A DNA stretch of 64,000 nt from Vreelandella aquamarina (lineage in GTDB: Bacteria > Pseudomonadota > Gammaproteobacteria > Pseudomonadales > Halomonadaceae), in NCBI RefSeq assembly GCF_020075495.1, contig NZ_JABYQT010000004.1, positions 1-64,000 on the forward strand. Reading direction: 5' to 3'. Both the position numbers and the translations under genes were made by a program. Shown here piece after piece: positions 50,572-58,879 of this stretch. The notes beneath the pieces are model-generated. The model made no database searches and was not told the origin of the DNA. It saw nothing but the letters and a program-made list of their open reading frames with translations. How positions within the stretch are numbered: position 1 is the first letter of the stretch; each line of letters opens with the position of its first letter.

Positions 50572-51807
50572 TCAGACGGATTCAGAGGCCGGGTAAACGG
50601 TACGCTCTTCCCGGGCGCTCGCCATCCAGCAAAGCACCAGCCCCAGCGCCCCGCAAATGGCGATAGTCGCAGGCAGCTGCGCGGGATTGACGGTAGTCAG
50701 GCTGACCACGAAGCCGACCACGGCGGAGAGCAGGTACTGAAGTACGCCCATCAGTGCCGAGGCCACGCCGGCGGGGGAATCCGCCGCGTTCATGATCAGC
50801 GCCATCACGTTACCGAACACCATACCGAGCGAGGCGATCGCGAGTCCCAGAATCAGACCGTAGGTGACGAGCGTCGGCGCGCCGAGCGTATTGACGCCCC
50901 AGAGCGCCGCTCCGGCCAGGGTGTAGATCGCGGTTCCCGCCATCATGACGCGAAACGTCGACCAGCCGCGCTTGATGAGCGCGTTACTGACTGCCCCGCC
51001 GACCACCAGGCCCACGGAGTTGGCGGCGAAGAGCTGGCTGTACTGGGTGGAATCGAGCCCGAAGTGCTCCATGAACACGAACGACGAGCCGCTGATATAG
51101 GAGAAGAACGCCCCCAGCACCAGTCCGCTTGCCACGCTGTAGAGCATGAACACCGGCTGTACGAAAAGCCTTGCGTAGCCTTTCACGATGCTCGCCGCGC
51201 TGAGTGCCACGCGCTGCTCCGGGGCAAGCGTATCCGGCACGCTGACAAGCCCCCACACCAGCGTGATCAAGGCAAGCGCCGCCATGGTCCAGAAGATCGT
51301 GTGCCACTCGGCGTAGAGCAGGATCAGCCCGCCCAGCACGGGGGCAACGATCGGCGCGACCATCATCACCTGCATGAGAATGGAGAACTTCTGCGCCGAC
51401 TCCTTGAGTTCGTAGACGTCGTCGATGATCGCCCGCGGCGCCACCAGCCCTGCCGAGGCGCCAAGGGCCTGCAGAAAGCGCGCGGCCATCAGCGTCTCGA
51501 AGGAGTGGGCCAGCGCTGCGAGAATCGAGCCGCCGATGAAGACCAGAAGGCCGATCAGCAGCGGCCAGCGGCGGCCGAAGCGGTCCAGCAGCGGCCCGTA
51601 GATGGCCTGGCCGACCGCCAGGCCGATCAGAAAGACCGCCAGGGTCTGCTGAATATGGCCGGCAGACACCCCGAGATCCTCGGCGATATCCGGCATGCCC
51701 GGCAGGTACATGTCGATGGCCATGGCGTCCAGCGCGGTGATCAGCGCCAGGAGAATGAGAAGCCCGGCCCCGATGGACTGGATGCGGTGTGTCGCTTGCT
51801 GGGTCAT
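50572..51807 (-). CDS. MFS drug-resistance transporter, Bcr/CflA type
   Basis: A 411-residue, twelve-helix efflux protein. The segments ALDAMAIDMYLPGMPDIAEDLG and QAIYGPLLDRFGRRWPLLIG (motif A) and the helix containing RFLQALGASAGLVAPRAIIDD (motif C region) match Bcr/CflA transporters, which export bicyclomycin, chloramphenicol or cysteine. The start overlaps the tetR stop by 4 bases (ATGA), so the pump and its regulator form one operon. The substrate is unknown. Confidence 0.9.
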   Translation of the reverse strand: MTQQATHRIQSIGAGLLILLALITALDAMAIDMYLPGMPDIAEDLGVSAGHIQQTLAVFLIGLAVGQAIYGPLLDRFGRRWPLLIGLLVFIGGSILAALAHSFETLMAARFLQALGASAGLVAPRAIIDDVYELKESAQKFSILMQVMMVAPIVAPVLGGLILLYAEWHTIFWTMAALALITLVWGLVSVPDTLAPEQRVALSAASIVKGYARLFVQPVFMLYSVASGLVLGAFFSYISGSSFVFMEHFGLDSTQYSQLFAANSVGLVVGGAVSNALIKRGWSTFRVMMAGTAIYTLAGAALWGVNTLGAPTLVTYGLILGLAIASLGMVFGNVMALIMNAADSPAGVASALMGVLQYLLSAVVGFVVSLTTVNPAQLPATIAICGALGLVLCWMASAREERTVYPASESV

Positions 51808-52412
51808 GACGTCGTGCTCGTGTAGAGGTGGTGGGTCAGTGAGTCTTCGAACGTGCTCAAAAGCGCCGCCAACCGGCGCTCGCCGAGCTCGGCGGTGGTG
51901 TAGATCAGCTTGACCTGGAGGCTGTCGACGATGCCGAGATAGGTTTCACCGAATCGTGCTACCTGGGTCGAGGTCGGCGTGACGGTCGCCTTTTCCCAGC
52001 GCGACAGCTTGTCCAGAAAGAGGGTTTTCAACTGCGCCAGATACGCTTCGTGCAGCGCGTCGATCGGCTCGGCGAGCGCGGCGGGCGACATGTAGCTTGC
52101 GCGCAGGAAAAAGCGCAGATGCGCGACGTCACCGAAGCGGCGCACCAGCGCCTGACAGTAGCCAGAACCGGGCAGCGCCTGGCTTTTTTCGTCGGCAAAG
52201 CAGTCGTCGACGAAGGCGCGCTCCTTGCTCAGCGCCTCCTCGAAGGCCGCCATGAAGAGCGCCTCCTTGGACGCAAAGTGGGCGTAGAGCGACGCCTTGC
52301 GGATGCCCACCGCCTCGGCGATGGCGGAGAGCGAGGCGCCGTCGTAGTTTGCCGCGGCAAAGTGCGTCACCGCCGCCTCGACGATACGCTGGGTCGCCTT
52401 TGAACGTGCCAT
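51804..52412 (-). CDS. TetR-family transcriptional regulator
   Basis: A 202-residue repressor. The N-terminal helix-turn-helix domain (residues ~8-54: ATQRIVEAAVTHFAAANYDGAS, then IAEAVGIRKASLYAHFASKEALF) is typical of TetR. The C-terminal ligand domain is unassigned. It is co-transcribed with the MFS pump. A perfect inverted repeat in its own promoter (52459-52478) is the likely operator, implying autorepression relieved by a pump substrate. Confidence 0.9.
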   Translation of the reverse strand: MARSKATQRIVEAAVTHFAAANYDGASLSAIAEAVGIRKASLYAHFASKEALFMAAFEEALSKERAFVDDCFADEKSQALPGSGYCQALVRRFGDVAHLRFFLRASYMSPAALAEPIDALHEAYLAQLKTLFLDKLSRWEKATVTPTSTQVARFGETYLGIVDSLQVKLIYTTAELGERRLAALLSTFEDSLTHHLYTSTTS

Positions 52413-52451
52413 TTGAACGAACCTCGTGATGCGCTGCTGGAGAGGCTGCGC

Positions 52452-52480
52452 AATATACTACCTACCGATAGGTAGGTAAA
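52452..52480 (-). promoter_or_regulatory. tetR-MFS promoter with operator inside the spacer
   Basis: On the minus strand: -35 TTTACC (52475-52480), 17-bp spacer, -10 TATATT (52452-52457). The inverted repeat TACCTACC-GATA-GGTAGGTA (52459-52478) fills the spacer, so repressor binding would exclude RNA polymerase. Confidence 0.75.
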
Positions 52481-52500
52481 TACATCGAGGCACATAAAAC

Positions 52501-52536
52501 AAGAAAAACCCGCCGACGCAGGGACGCCGGCGGGGT
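52501..52536 (-). terminator. Terminator of the MetE-like gene
   Basis: A GC-rich stem (CCGCCGG / CCGACGG-type arms around 52507-52515 and 52527-52536 with one bulged G), followed on the minus strand by TTTTTCTT. It lies 30 bases after the methyltransferase stop and upstream of the tetR promoter. Confidence 0.7.
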
Positions 52537-52566
52537 TCAGGGAGGGGGATATGACCAGAGGCGGCG

Positions 52567-53676
52567 CTATTCGCCCCAGACGTCCCGGGCGATTTGAACC
52601 ACCAACTCGAGCTTGGCCTGCTGTTCGTCCTCGCTGAGCGAGTTGCCCTCCTCGGTGGAGGCGAAACCGCACTGAGTGCTCAGGCAGAGCTGCTCCAGCG
52701 GCACGTACTGCGCCGCCTCATGAATACGCGCCTTGATGGCGTCCGGGTCTTCGAGCTCGCCGCTCTTGGTGGTGACAAGGCCCAGCACCGCTTTCTGATG
52801 GCCGGGTTTGATGAAGCGCAGCGGCGCGAAATCACCGGCGCGGTCGGAGTCGTACTCCAGAAAGAAGGCATCGACGTTCACCGAGCCGAAGAGAAGCTCG
52901 GCCACCGGTTCGTAGCCGCCCTCGGAGATCCAGGTCGAGCGGAAATTGCCGCGGCAGACGTGCAGGCCGACCACCAGATCAGACGGCTTGCCCTCGAGCG
53001 CCTTGTTGAGCGTGCGGGCATAGATCCCGGCGAGCTCGTCCGGGTCCTCGCCGCGCTCGATGACGAGCTGGCGCTGGGCATCGGAGCACAGATATGCCCA
53101 GACGGTATCGTCGAGCTGCAGATAGCGACAGCCCGCGTTATAAAAGGCTTGGATTATCTGCCGGTAGACCTTTGCGAGATCCGCGAAGAAGTCCTCGATA
53201 GCCGGGTAGACCTCACGACTGACCGCGTCTCGCCCGCTTCTAAAGTGCAGCACGCTGGGGCTCGGGATGGTCATCTTGGGCGTTGCGCCGTGACTGATGC
53301 TGGCGAGGTATTTGAAGTCCTCGAGCATCGGATGATCCGTGAAGCCGAGCTTGCCGGTGACCTTCACGCTGCGCGATTTGGTCTGGATGCCGTTGAACTG
53401 GATGCCCTGGTCGGCATCAACGCCTTCCACGCCGTCGAGTCCTTCAAAGAAGTCGAAATGCCACCAGGCGCGGCGAAACTCACCGTCGGTCACCACGTGC
53501 AGGCCGCACTGGCACTGGCTTTTTACGGCGCGTTCGATGGCATCGTTTTCCACCTCGCGCAACGCCTTCGAATCCAGCTCGCCTGCCTGGCGTTCGAGGC
53601 GGGCTTGCTTGATGGAAGCGGGTCGCAAAAGACTGCCGACCACGTCGGCGCGAAAGGGGGCGGTCAGTGTACTCAT
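52567..53676 (-). CDS. MetE C-terminal-like (cobalamin-independent) methyltransferase
   Basis: A 369-residue protein equivalent to the catalytic C-terminal half of MetE, of the YxjG/YxjH type. RADVVGSLLRPASIK at the N-terminus, the zinc ligands in GLHVCRGNFRS (His and Cys) and CLSTQCGFASTEEGN (Cys), and FFLEYDSDRAGDF support a thiol-methyltransferase. It lacks the N-terminal folate-binding repeat of full MetE, so the methyl donor may not be polyglutamyl folate. Start 53676 (MSTLTAPFRAD) is preferred to 53727. It is monocistronic with its own terminator. Confidence 0.85.
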   Translation of the reverse strand: MSTLTAPFRADVVGSLLRPASIKQARLERQAGELDSKALREVENDAIERAVKSQCQCGLHVVTDGEFRRAWWHFDFFEGLDGVEGVDADQGIQFNGIQTKSRSVKVTGKLGFTDHPMLEDFKYLASISHGATPKMTIPSPSVLHFRSGRDAVSREVYPAIEDFFADLAKVYRQIIQAFYNAGCRYLQLDDTVWAYLCSDAQRQLVIERGEDPDELAGIYARTLNKALEGKPSDLVVGLHVCRGNFRSTWISEGGYEPVAELLFGSVNVDAFFLEYDSDRAGDFAPLRFIKPGHQKAVLGLVTTKSGELEDPDAIKARIHEAAQYVPLEQLCLSTQCGFASTEEGNSLSEDEQQAKLELVVQIARDVWGE

Positions 53677-53787
53677 GAGGGTCTGCCCTGTTGGAGTGCC
53701 ATGTTCGATACCAACATCCTCGCCCAACGCACTCTTGAAAAAAAGTGATCTTTTTTTGATGTGACGTGAATATTTTTAATAATGGCG

Positions 53788-54696
53788 TCACTGCGTCGTC
53801 AGCGCCGCTCGCCGGTGATTGCGCCACCCGAGGCCGCCTTCGAGACAAAGCACCGCCACGGCCAGCCAGAGGGCGATATAGGTCGGCCATTCGCCGGGCC
53901 CGACCGACTCCCCCAGGCAAAGGGCGACCAGAAACAGCAACAGCGGCTCCACGTAAACCAGCAGGCCAAACAGGCTCAGATTCAAAAGCGGCGCGGAAAG
54001 CGCCTGACATACCAGCGCCAGGGCGCTGAGCAGGCCAAGGCCCAGCACCCACGAGGAGGACTCGATACCAGGCGCACCCACCACCTCGCCGCCGCTCAGG
54101 ATGAAATGGACGCTGACCGGAAGCGCCAGCAGCATGTCGAACCAGAGCCCGCCCAGGTGGTTGGTATGGGTTGCCCGGCGCAGCCAGAAATAGAGCGGGT
54201 AGCCCAGACACACCACGAGGGTCGGCCAGGCCAGCGATGAAGACACCAGCAGCTGATTCGTGGCTCCCGCCAGGGCAAGCAGGCTGGCCAATATTTGCAG
54301 ACGCGAAAGCCGGTCACCGAAGGCCAGCCGCCCGATCAACACCATGGTGATCGGCATCAGAAAGTAGCCAAGCGATACCGCCAAACCCTGGCCGTTGCCC
54401 GGCGCCCACATGAAAAGCCAGAGCTGGACACCGAGCAACCCCGCGCCGAGCAGCCGTGTGGCCCAGAAAAGGCGCTCCCGCGCGAGGCGCCGAATCAGCG
54501 CCGTGATTTGCCCGCCATACCCCCGCCACAGGATGAAAAGCGTCAGGCAGGGAAAGGTGAGCAGCATGCGCCAGCCGTAGATCTCGCCGCCATCAAGGGC
54601 GTGGAGCAAAGGCGCGTAGGCGAACATGAGAGCAAAAAAGATCGACCCTGCGACGTTCAAGGCGACGCCGAGGGCGGTATCCGGGGCGGTTTGCAT
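53788..54696 (-). CDS. EamA/RarD-type transporter
   Basis: A 302-residue protein with ten hydrophobic segments of the drug/metabolite transporter superfamily, closest in pattern to RarD (N-terminal GSIFFALMFAYAPLLHALDGGEIYGWR, in parts; C-terminal VYVEPLLLFLVALCLGE). The exported compound is unknown. It diverges from an AsnC-type regulator across 107 bases, the common arrangement for amino-acid exporters. A 6-bp GTGACG/CGTCAC repeat with an AT-rich loop follows its stop and may be a terminator. Confidence 0.85.
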   Translation of the reverse strand: MQTAPDTALGVALNVAGSIFFALMFAYAPLLHALDGGEIYGWRMLLTFPCLTLFILWRGYGGQITALIRRLARERLFWATRLLGAGLLGVQLWLFMWAPGNGQGLAVSLGYFLMPITMVLIGRLAFGDRLSRLQILASLLALAGATNQLLVSSSLAWPTLVVCLGYPLYFWLRRATHTNHLGGLWFDMLLALPVSVHFILSGGEVVGAPGIESSSWVLGLGLLSALALVCQALSAPLLNLSLFGLLVYVEPLLLFLVALCLGESVGPGEWPTYIALWLAVAVLCLEGGLGWRNHRRAALTTQ

Positions 54697-54803
54697 GATG
54701 AGTTCCGAGACCTGAAGTGTCGCGATACTTTATTGCACGCGCTACGATAAAGGCGCTCGAATTAAGGGCTTACCACGATAAATTTTCTCACCGAGTAACA
54801 CGC

Positions 54804-55262
54804 ATGGCGCTGGACGACTTCGATATATCCCTGCTCAACCATCTACAGGCCGACTGCCAGACGCCGCTTCGCGAGCTGGCCGAGGCCGTGCATCTTTCGA
54901 CGGCCTCCGTACAGCGGCGTATTCAGCGGCTCAAGAAAGAGGGTTACATCCAGGCAAGCGTGGCGGTACTCGACCCGGACAAGCTCGGCCAGGTGATCAC
55001 TTTGTTCGTGGAAGTGCGCGCCAGCAGAACCCACACCGCCGACCTCGAGGCGCTGAAAGCGCGCTTTTCCGGCCCGGAAATCCAGCAGTGCTACTACGTG
55101 ACCGGCGAGGCGGATTTCATGCTGGTGCTGCTGGTGCCCAGCATGAGCCGCTTTGGACAGATCTGCGACGCGCTGTTTCACGACAATCCCAACGTCGAGT
55201 GGTTTCGCACCCTGGTGGCGCTGGACCGAGTCAAGACCACTCAGGAGGTGCTTTTGGCGTAG
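54804..55262 (+). CDS. Lrp/AsnC-family transcriptional regulator
   Basis: A 152-residue regulator. An N-terminal winged helix (DDFDISLLNHLQADCQTPLRELAE, then LSTASVQRRIQRLKKEGYI) is followed by a RAM/ligand-binding domain (VEVRASRTHTADL; GEADFMLVLLV). Start 54804 (MALDDFD) fits the family; the frame is open to 54717. Its divergent neighbour, the RarD-like transporter, is the probable target. Confidence 0.92.
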   Translation: MALDDFDISLLNHLQADCQTPLRELAEAVHLSTASVQRRIQRLKKEGYIQASVAVLDPDKLGQVITLFVEVRASRTHTADLEALKARFSGPEIQQCYYVTGEADFMLVLLVPSMSRFGQICDALFHDNPNVEWFRTLVALDRVKTTQEVLLA

Positions 55263-55285
55263 CGGCCAGGCGGCTGCGAAGCCGC

Positions 55286-56131
55286 CTACTCCTCCACCAG
55301 CCAGCGGGCGTCGAAGCGGCTCTCGTTACCGAGCAGCGCGGTGATCTCGCGCATCGCGCTGCGCATGCGCTCATCGAGCCCCCAGGGCGGATTCACGACC
55401 AGCATGCCGCTGGCATACATGCCGTGGCGCTCGCCGCCCGGTTCGCGCAGGAAAAGCTCGCTTTGCCAGATCTTGCGCACGCCGCTTCCCTTCAGCGTCT
55501 CCAGCAGCGTGTGATGGGCGCCAGAGGGCAGTAGCGGATACCAGATCATGATCACCGCGTGGCGGGCCTTCTCCATCGCCTGGACGACGCTGTCCGCCAC
55601 CGCCTGATATTCGGTTTTCAACTCGAAACTCGGGTCGATCAGCACGCAAAGCCGCGGTGTTTTCACCGGTACCCGTCGTTCGAGCTCCTCCAGTCCGTCG
55701 CCGTACACGCGCACCGCCGCCTCGGGTAGCGCCTGGGTGTCGAGTTCGGCGTGCTCGCCGGGGTGAAGCTCGCAAAGGCGTAGCGCATCCTGCTCCCTGA
55801 GCCCGCGCGCAAGCCACCAGGGCGAGCCGGGGTAGTGGCTCAGCCGAGCGGCATCCGGCTGGACGCTTGCAACGTGGGATAGCCACTCGGCAAGCAGCGG
55901 GTCCGATACCTGCGCGCGCGCCTGCCACAAGGGGTCGATGCCTTCACGATGCTCCTGAAGCTTCAGCGCCTCTTTCGCTGCCAGCGGGTAAAGCCCCCGA
56001 CCGGCGTGCGTGTCTATATATGTAACGGCGCTTTTTTTACGTAATAAATGATCCTGCACCGCGTAAAGGGTGAGGTGCTTGTGGACATCGGCAAAGTTGC
56101 CGGCGTGATAGGCGTGTTGGTAAGAGAGCAT
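55286..56131 (-). CDS. rlmJ: 23S rRNA (adenine-2030-N6)-methyltransferase RlmJ
   Basis: A 281-residue methyltransferase for A2030 of 23S rRNA. LSYQHAYHAGNFADVHKH and TYIDTHAGRGLY (SAM site) are family hallmarks. The catalytic DPPY/F position reads VLIDPSFELKTEY, i.e. Pro to Ser. IMIWYPLLP follows. Start 56131 is preferred to 56143 because MLSYQHAYHAGNF is the conserved opening. It converges on the AsnC-type gene (23 bases between stops). Confidence 0.92.
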   Translation of the reverse strand: MLSYQHAYHAGNFADVHKHLTLYAVQDHLLRKKSAVTYIDTHAGRGLYPLAAKEALKLQEHREGIDPLWQARAQVSDPLLAEWLSHVASVQPDAARLSHYPGSPWWLARGLREQDALRLCELHPGEHAELDTQALPEAAVRVYGDGLEELERRVPVKTPRLCVLIDPSFELKTEYQAVADSVVQAMEKARHAVIMIWYPLLPSGAHHTLLETLKGSGVRKIWQSELFLREPGGERHGMYASGMLVVNPPWGLDERMRSAMREITALLGNESRFDARWLVEE

Positions 56132-56154
56132 GGTGATCCGCACAGATGATGAAA

Positions 56155-56183
56155 AAAAGCCCGCTATCCATGATAGCGGGCTT
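56155..56183 (-). terminator. Terminator of the OmpA-type lipoprotein gene
   Basis: A stem AGCCCGCTATC / GATAGCGGGCT with a 3-base loop. On the minus strand it is followed by TTTTTTTC. It lies 35 bases after the lipoprotein stop and just before rlmJ. Confidence 0.88.
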
Positions 56184-56217
56184 GAGGGTCAGACCCTACT
56201 CGTTCGAGGGGAAGTGA

Positions 56218-56913
56218 TCAGTAGTTGCCCTGCCCCTGGCCTTGGCCAGCCTGACCGGTCGGCGTCAGGGTGATTTCCACGCGGCGGTTCTGCGCACGGC
56301 CCTGGTCGTTGTCGTTGCTGGCCACCGGCTGGTTGGCCCCATAGCCGCGGGTAGCCAGACGCGAGGACGACACGCCGTTCTGGCTCAGGTAGTTGCCTAC
56401 CGCCTGGGCGCGGCGCTCGGAGAGGCGCTGGTTGTAATCGGCCGCGCCGGTGCTGTCGGTGTGGCCGGCAATGTTGACGCGGGTGTCGGTGTACTGAGTG
56501 AGTACGTTGGCCACTTCGTTGAGCGAGCTGCGCGCCTGGCTTGTGAGCTCGGACGAGTCGAAGCCGAAGGTCACGCTGCTGGGCATGTTGAGCACGATAT
56601 CGTCGCCGCGGCGGTCGATCTCGATGCGCGAGCCCTGCAGGCTTTCACGCAGCTGGTTCTCCTGGCGGTCCATGTAGGCGCCAACGCCGGCGCCGGCGGC
56701 GGCACCCACGGCAGCACCGATCAACGCACGGTCGCGGCGGCTGGTGGCGCTGCCGCCGGAAAGTGCGCCCGCCGCCGCGCCTACCGCTGCACCAATCCCG
56801 GTGCCAACGCCGGTATTGGAGCGCTGTGTCTGGCCGCCGTAAGGATCGGAAGTCGCACAGCCGGCTACCAGAATGGCGGCCGCCAGCGGGGTCAGTAGTC
56901 GAGAAATACGCAT
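56218..56913 (-). CDS. OmpA-family outer-membrane lipoprotein (YiaD-like)
   Basis: A 231-residue lipoprotein. A signal peptide ends in lipobox LVAGC (Cys about residue 19). A glycine/alanine-rich segment follows (residues ~35-85, with two AAVGAAAGA repeats as in glycine-zipper domains). Then comes a C-terminal OmpA peptidoglycan-binding domain (VTFGFDSSELT; VNIAGHTDSTGAADYNQRLSERRAQAV in parts; NRRVEITL). AAGGAG precedes ATG 56913. It anchors the outer membrane to the cell wall. It is followed by its own terminator. Confidence 0.92.
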   Translation of the reverse strand: MRISRLLTPLAAAILVAGCATSDPYGGQTQRSNTGVGTGIGAAVGAAAGALSGGSATSRRDRALIGAAVGAAAGAGVGAYMDRQENQLRESLQGSRIEIDRRGDDIVLNMPSSVTFGFDSSELTSQARSSLNEVANVLTQYTDTRVNIAGHTDSTGAADYNQRLSERRAQAVGNYLSQNGVSSSRLATRGYGANQPVASNDNDQGRAQNRRVEITLTPTGQAGQGQGQGNY

Positions 56914-56944
56914 CACTCACTCCTTGTTTGTCTTTGCGCTTTAG

Positions 56945-58114
56945 TCACTCGTCGCTGATCGAGGCCAGCAACTCATTCAAGAATAATAGACCTTGCGGCG
57001 ATGCACGCAGTTTTTCAGGCATTTCCATCAAAAGTCCTTTTTTGGAAGCGGTCTGCAAACGGGCAAGCAAACGCTCTTCAGGCTGTCCGGTATGTGCCGC
57101 CCAGGTGGCCAGGGCAACGCCTTCGGTCAGGCGCAGCGCGTTCATGGCAAACTCCAGCGGCAGCTCGGCTTCATGGATGATCGATTTACCCGCCACGAAC
57201 CCCCGGGGATCGTTGACGCGACGCAGATAGGCGTCGGGCTGGCGCGTCTTCCAGCGCCGCTCGATATGCCATTGGCCGTGTCGATCGATTGCGCTCAGCT
57301 TGCCGTGGGCACCGGCCCCGATCCCCAGATAATCGCCGAACTGCCAGTAGTTGAGGTTATGCCGGCTCTGCTTGCCTGGCGCTGCATAGGCGGAAATTTC
57401 ATAGCGTGAAAAACCGGCCTGCTCCAGGCGCTGATGGCCCATCTCCTGAATGTCCCAAAGCGCCTCTTCTTCAGGCAGCACCGGCGGGTGGGAATGAAAC
57501 GCCGTATTGGGCTCGAGCGTGAGCTGATACCAGGAGAGGTGATCCGGCGAAAGCGCAAGCGCCTTGTCGATATCGGCCAGCGCCAGTGCTGGTGTCTGGC
57601 CGGGCAAGCCGTGCATCAAATCGATATTGATATTCTCGAAGCCGGCCGAACGCGCCTGACCTACCGCGCTGATCGCTTCATCGGCGCCATGGATACGGCC
57701 CAGGGCGTCGAGCTGAGCGGATTGAAAGCTTTGGGTGCCGAGCGAGAGCCGGTTGATGCCTGCTTCCCGATAGCCGATGAAGCGCGCCTGTTCGGTCGTG
57801 CCTGGGTTGGCTTCCAGAGTGATTTCAATGGTTTCTGAAAACGTCAGGCGTTGCTGAATCTGGCTGAAAAGGCGCTGGTAGAACGCCGGAGACAGCAGGC
57901 TTGGCGTGCCGCCCCCGATAAAGATGGTCTGTATCTCACGCCCGGCCACGAGCGCAAGATCGCCATCCAGATCCTTCAGCAGTGCCTCCAGATATGCGTC
58001 TTCCGGCAGCGCTTGCGACTGGGGTTCGTGGGAGTTGAAATCGCAGTAGGGGCACTTGCGAACGCACCACGGGGTATGGATATACAGCGACAGCGGCGGC
58101 AGTAGCTCAGCCAT
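56945..58114 (-). CDS. hemW: Radical SAM heme chaperone HemW
   Basis: A 389-residue radical SAM protein related to oxygen-independent coproporphyrinogen III oxidase. The cluster motif is CVRKCPYCDFNSH (CxxxCxxC). IFIGGGTPSLL and the C-terminal HemN-type domain follow. HemW proteins deliver heme rather than oxidise coproporphyrinogen; distinguishing them from HemN rests on length and on the rdgB-hemW order. It overlaps rdgB by 8 bases. Confidence 0.93.
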   Translation of the reverse strand: MAELLPPLSLYIHTPWCVRKCPYCDFNSHEPQSQALPEDAYLEALLKDLDGDLALVAGREIQTIFIGGGTPSLLSPAFYQRLFSQIQQRLTFSETIEITLEANPGTTEQARFIGYREAGINRLSLGTQSFQSAQLDALGRIHGADEAISAVGQARSAGFENINIDLMHGLPGQTPALALADIDKALALSPDHLSWYQLTLEPNTAFHSHPPVLPEEEALWDIQEMGHQRLEQAGFSRYEISAYAAPGKQSRHNLNYWQFGDYLGIGAGAHGKLSAIDRHGQWHIERRWKTRQPDAYLRRVNDPRGFVAGKSIIHEAELPLEFAMNALRLTEGVALATWAAHTGQPEERLLARLQTASKKGLLMEMPEKLRASPQGLLFLNELLASISDE

Positions 58115-58715
58115 GCGCCACCTTGAGCATCTCCACCAGCCCCGTCAACGCGCGGCCTCGATGACTCAACCGGTTCTTCATTTCGCTGGGCAATTCGGCC
58201 ACGCTCATGCCCTGCTCGGGCAGCCAGAAGAGCGGGTCGTAGCCAAACCCCTGGTCGCCACGCGGGTGCGCCAGCAATTCGCCTTCCCAGCTGCGTTGCA
58301 CGATCACCGGCACCGGGTCGGCCGGGTGGCGTAGATAGACCAGCACACACCAGTAACGCCCGGTGCGCTGACCTTCGGCGCAGTCGCTCAGCGCCGCCAG
58401 AAGTTTTTCGTTGTTACGCTGATCGCTTTTGGGCTCGCCGGCGTAGCGGGCCGAATAGATACCGGGCTGGCCGGCCAGGGCGTCCACTTCAAGCCCCGAG
58501 TCATCCGCCAGCGCCGGCAGGCCACTGACCCGGCTCGCTTCGCGTGCCTTCAGCAGAGCGTTTTCCACGAAAGTCAGCCCGGTTTCCTCGACATCGTGTA
58601 CGCCAAAATCGGCCTGCGGGCGAACATCGAACCCCAGAGGCGCCAGCAACTGATTGAACTCTCGCAATTTTCCAGCATTGCCGCTGGCCAGGACAAGGGT
58701 ATTAACCACGGACAT
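58107..58715 (-). CDS. rdgB: dITP/XTP pyrophosphatase
   Basis: A 202-residue house-cleaning enzyme removing deaminated purine nucleotides (Ham1/RdgB family). LVLASGNAGKLREF at the N-terminus, ENALLKAREASR, ALADDSGLEVDALAGQPGIYSARYAG (in parts) and FGYDPLFW are diagnostic. GGAG lies 8 bases before ATG 58715. It leads the rdgB-hemW operon. The 164-base gap to hemL holds a hairpin. Confidence 0.96.
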   Translation of the reverse strand: MSVVNTLVLASGNAGKLREFNQLLAPLGFDVRPQADFGVHDVEETGLTFVENALLKAREASRVSGLPALADDSGLEVDALAGQPGIYSARYAGEPKSDQRNNEKLLAALSDCAEGQRTGRYWCVLVYLRHPADPVPVIVQRSWEGELLAHPRGDQGFGYDPLFWLPEQGMSVAELPSEMKNRLSHRGRALTGLVEMLKVAHG

Positions 58716-58828
58716 CAGAGTATCTCCACGCATTGGAAAACCAGTTTACGCTCAATCGATTCGTTGCCTATCCAGCAAAGTGTTACTGAATGTATATTGC
58801 TTCCCTTGCAGGCACACCTCAAAGCGTG

Positions 58829-58856
58829 CAGAAGCCGCCCGGATGAGCGGCTTCTG
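58829..58856 (-). terminator. Hairpin downstream of hemL
   Basis: A perfect 10-bp stem CAGAAGCCGC / GCGGCTTCTG with an 8-base loop, 24 bases after the hemL stop. The minus strand continues CACGCTTTGAG, so there is no real T-run. Probably a weak terminator or mRNA 3' stem. Confidence 0.55.
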
Positions 58857-58879
58857 AGTGCAGCAGGCGCCACGTCCTG

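Noticed and set aside
53738..53758. A7-GTGATC-T7 palindrome upstream of the MetE-like gene as a terminator
   Set aside because: The stem is almost entirely A/T with no GC clamp, so it is unlikely to terminate; it may just be an AT-rich promoter stretch.
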